DNA from: Trichaptum fuscoviolaceum
Lineage: Eukaryota > Basidiomycota > Agaricomycetes > Hymenochaetales > Trichaptaceae
Length of the DNA stretch: 64,000 bases
Reading direction: 5' to 3'
Assembly: GCA_910574455.1 (NCBI GenBank)
Contig: CAJSYZ010000009.1
Location: 3,303,040-3,367,039, forward strand
Positions 63,175-64,000 of the stretch are shown piece after piece; position 1 is the first letter of the stretch; each line of letters opens with the position of its first letter. The position numbers were made by a program, and so were the translations under genes. The notes beneath the pieces were generated by a model, which saw only the letters and a program-made list of their open reading frames with translations, was not told the DNA's origin and ran no database searches.

Positions 63175-64000
63175 TGATCCAAGCTCTGCGAGCGGCTGTA
63201 CGAAAAGGCCGCCTACAAGTACCGCCGCTGCCGCATGCAGTAGGCGGCTATACAGGACCGCATGCAGTAGTACTAAGTAGGCGTAGGCGGTCATTGTACA
63301 AAGTGCCGCCTACGGTCTCGTAAGTGACCGGGGGCAAGAGCCCCGATAATATCTCAGATCTATCTAAGACCAAATAAATGTCACGAGACTATGGTCTGGG
63401 TCACTCTTTAGTAAATATATTCTCATACAATTTACTTAAGTCAATATTGGGTGTATTAAGTTAGTTGAAAGTATTATATTAAGTGTTGTTAAGTTAAAAT
63501 CAGGACAAATATACTGTGTGACTTGGTGTCCAAGAACAGCCTGAGGGGACAAGCGGACAACTTGAAGGATTACCGAAAACCGGGTAACGGGCATTGACAA
63601 GTTTTACGAAGACTTCTCATCGACTTCCTACACCTTCTATACATGTGCCATTTTGGTCTCTATTTCTCGTAGTTAATTATCATTTATTTTATATCTTATT
63701 AGTACATTACAATAGACAGTACTGTGATTGTTTTATATCTAAACTACTTCTGCTATGCAAGTAATCATATTGTCGTATGCAAGATCTACAATTTGATGAG
63801 TGGCTGTGGGAAACTGAATGCATGGCTGTGTTTGTACCTGAGTCTAGTACGCTTTGGGAAGGTTCGGGACCCCGTTGCAACTCTGCATGCGGCTTGACTG
63901 CAGTCTTCAAGCCTGTATGCGGTAGTGTATGCGGCACTTCAGTGGCTGTGCCAGGGTTTGCATGCGGCATTTTTGACAGGTAGGCGGCAGTTTTGACAGG
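63175..64000. repeat. Region with clustered GCATGCGGC/GTAGGCGGC repeats, probably a mobile-element edge
   Basis: GCCGCCTAC, GCCGCATGC, GTAGGCGGC and their complements occur repeatedly at 63200-63320 and again at 63885-63995, with AT-rich DNA between. No gene is seen. Such clustered inverted words are typical of subterminal repeats of DNA transposons. BTB pseudogene E stops where they begin, so an element may start near 63175 and run through or past the window end. Confidence 0.45.

Overview
The window looks like nuclear DNA of an agaricomycete (mushroom-forming basidiomycete). The evidence is many spliceosomal introns of about 47-85 nt with GT..AG ends, expanded F-box, BTB and MYND families, CFEM proteins, a eukaryotic tRNA-Ile(AAU), and Copia, chromovirus and hAT-like elements. 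All gene models were spliced by hand, using paralogues inside the window where possible. I cannot name the species.

Layout. (1) 0-14 kb is an accessory region: a hypothetical gene, tRNA-Ile, a Copia Gag relic, a tail-to-tail pair of F-box paralogues (5160-7019 and 9536-7622), and a CFEM family of one CFEM-only gene, one membrane paralogue that lost CFEM, one relic and one full CFEM-TM-coiled-coil gene. (2) 14.67-29.36 kb is a nest of three mobile elements. A Copia-type element with gag but no pol sits inside a host reading frame (target duplication GAAAG). A 13.2 kb chromovirus sits inside its 5' LTR (duplication CAGTC, LTRs apparently identical). A 2.2 kb hAT-like element carrying part of an ING-family gene sits inside the chromovirus (duplication ATTCGGAG). 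(3) 29.8-41 kb holds BTB genes, a MYND gene and an FAD-linked oxidase, all on the minus strand. One BTB gene is split by a 2.8 kb terminal-inverted-repeat element that carries pieces of the CLF1 and RPLP1 genes. (4) 41.9-55.7 kb is a conserved core: TKL-like kinase, QCR6, MsrA, a small protein, an importin-13/Kap122-like receptor and mitochondrial aconitase. (5) 56.5-63.2 kb holds a second, inverted and reshuffled copy of the MYND/BTB/FAD-oxidase block. Its BTB gene is broken by a 744 bp inverted-repeat element carrying a RecQ-type helicase fragment. The last 0.8 kb has clustered GCATGCGGC/GTAGGCGGC repeats.

The strongest theme is gene-fragment capture. Three separate elements with terminal inverted repeats and target duplications carry pieces of host genes, with frameshifts and in places retained introns. 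Two of them broke members of the same BTB family. The least familiar coding content is in the chromovirus: a -1 frameshift heptamer (A AAT TTT) joins gag to pol, and four overlapping frames of unknown function lie downstream of pol.
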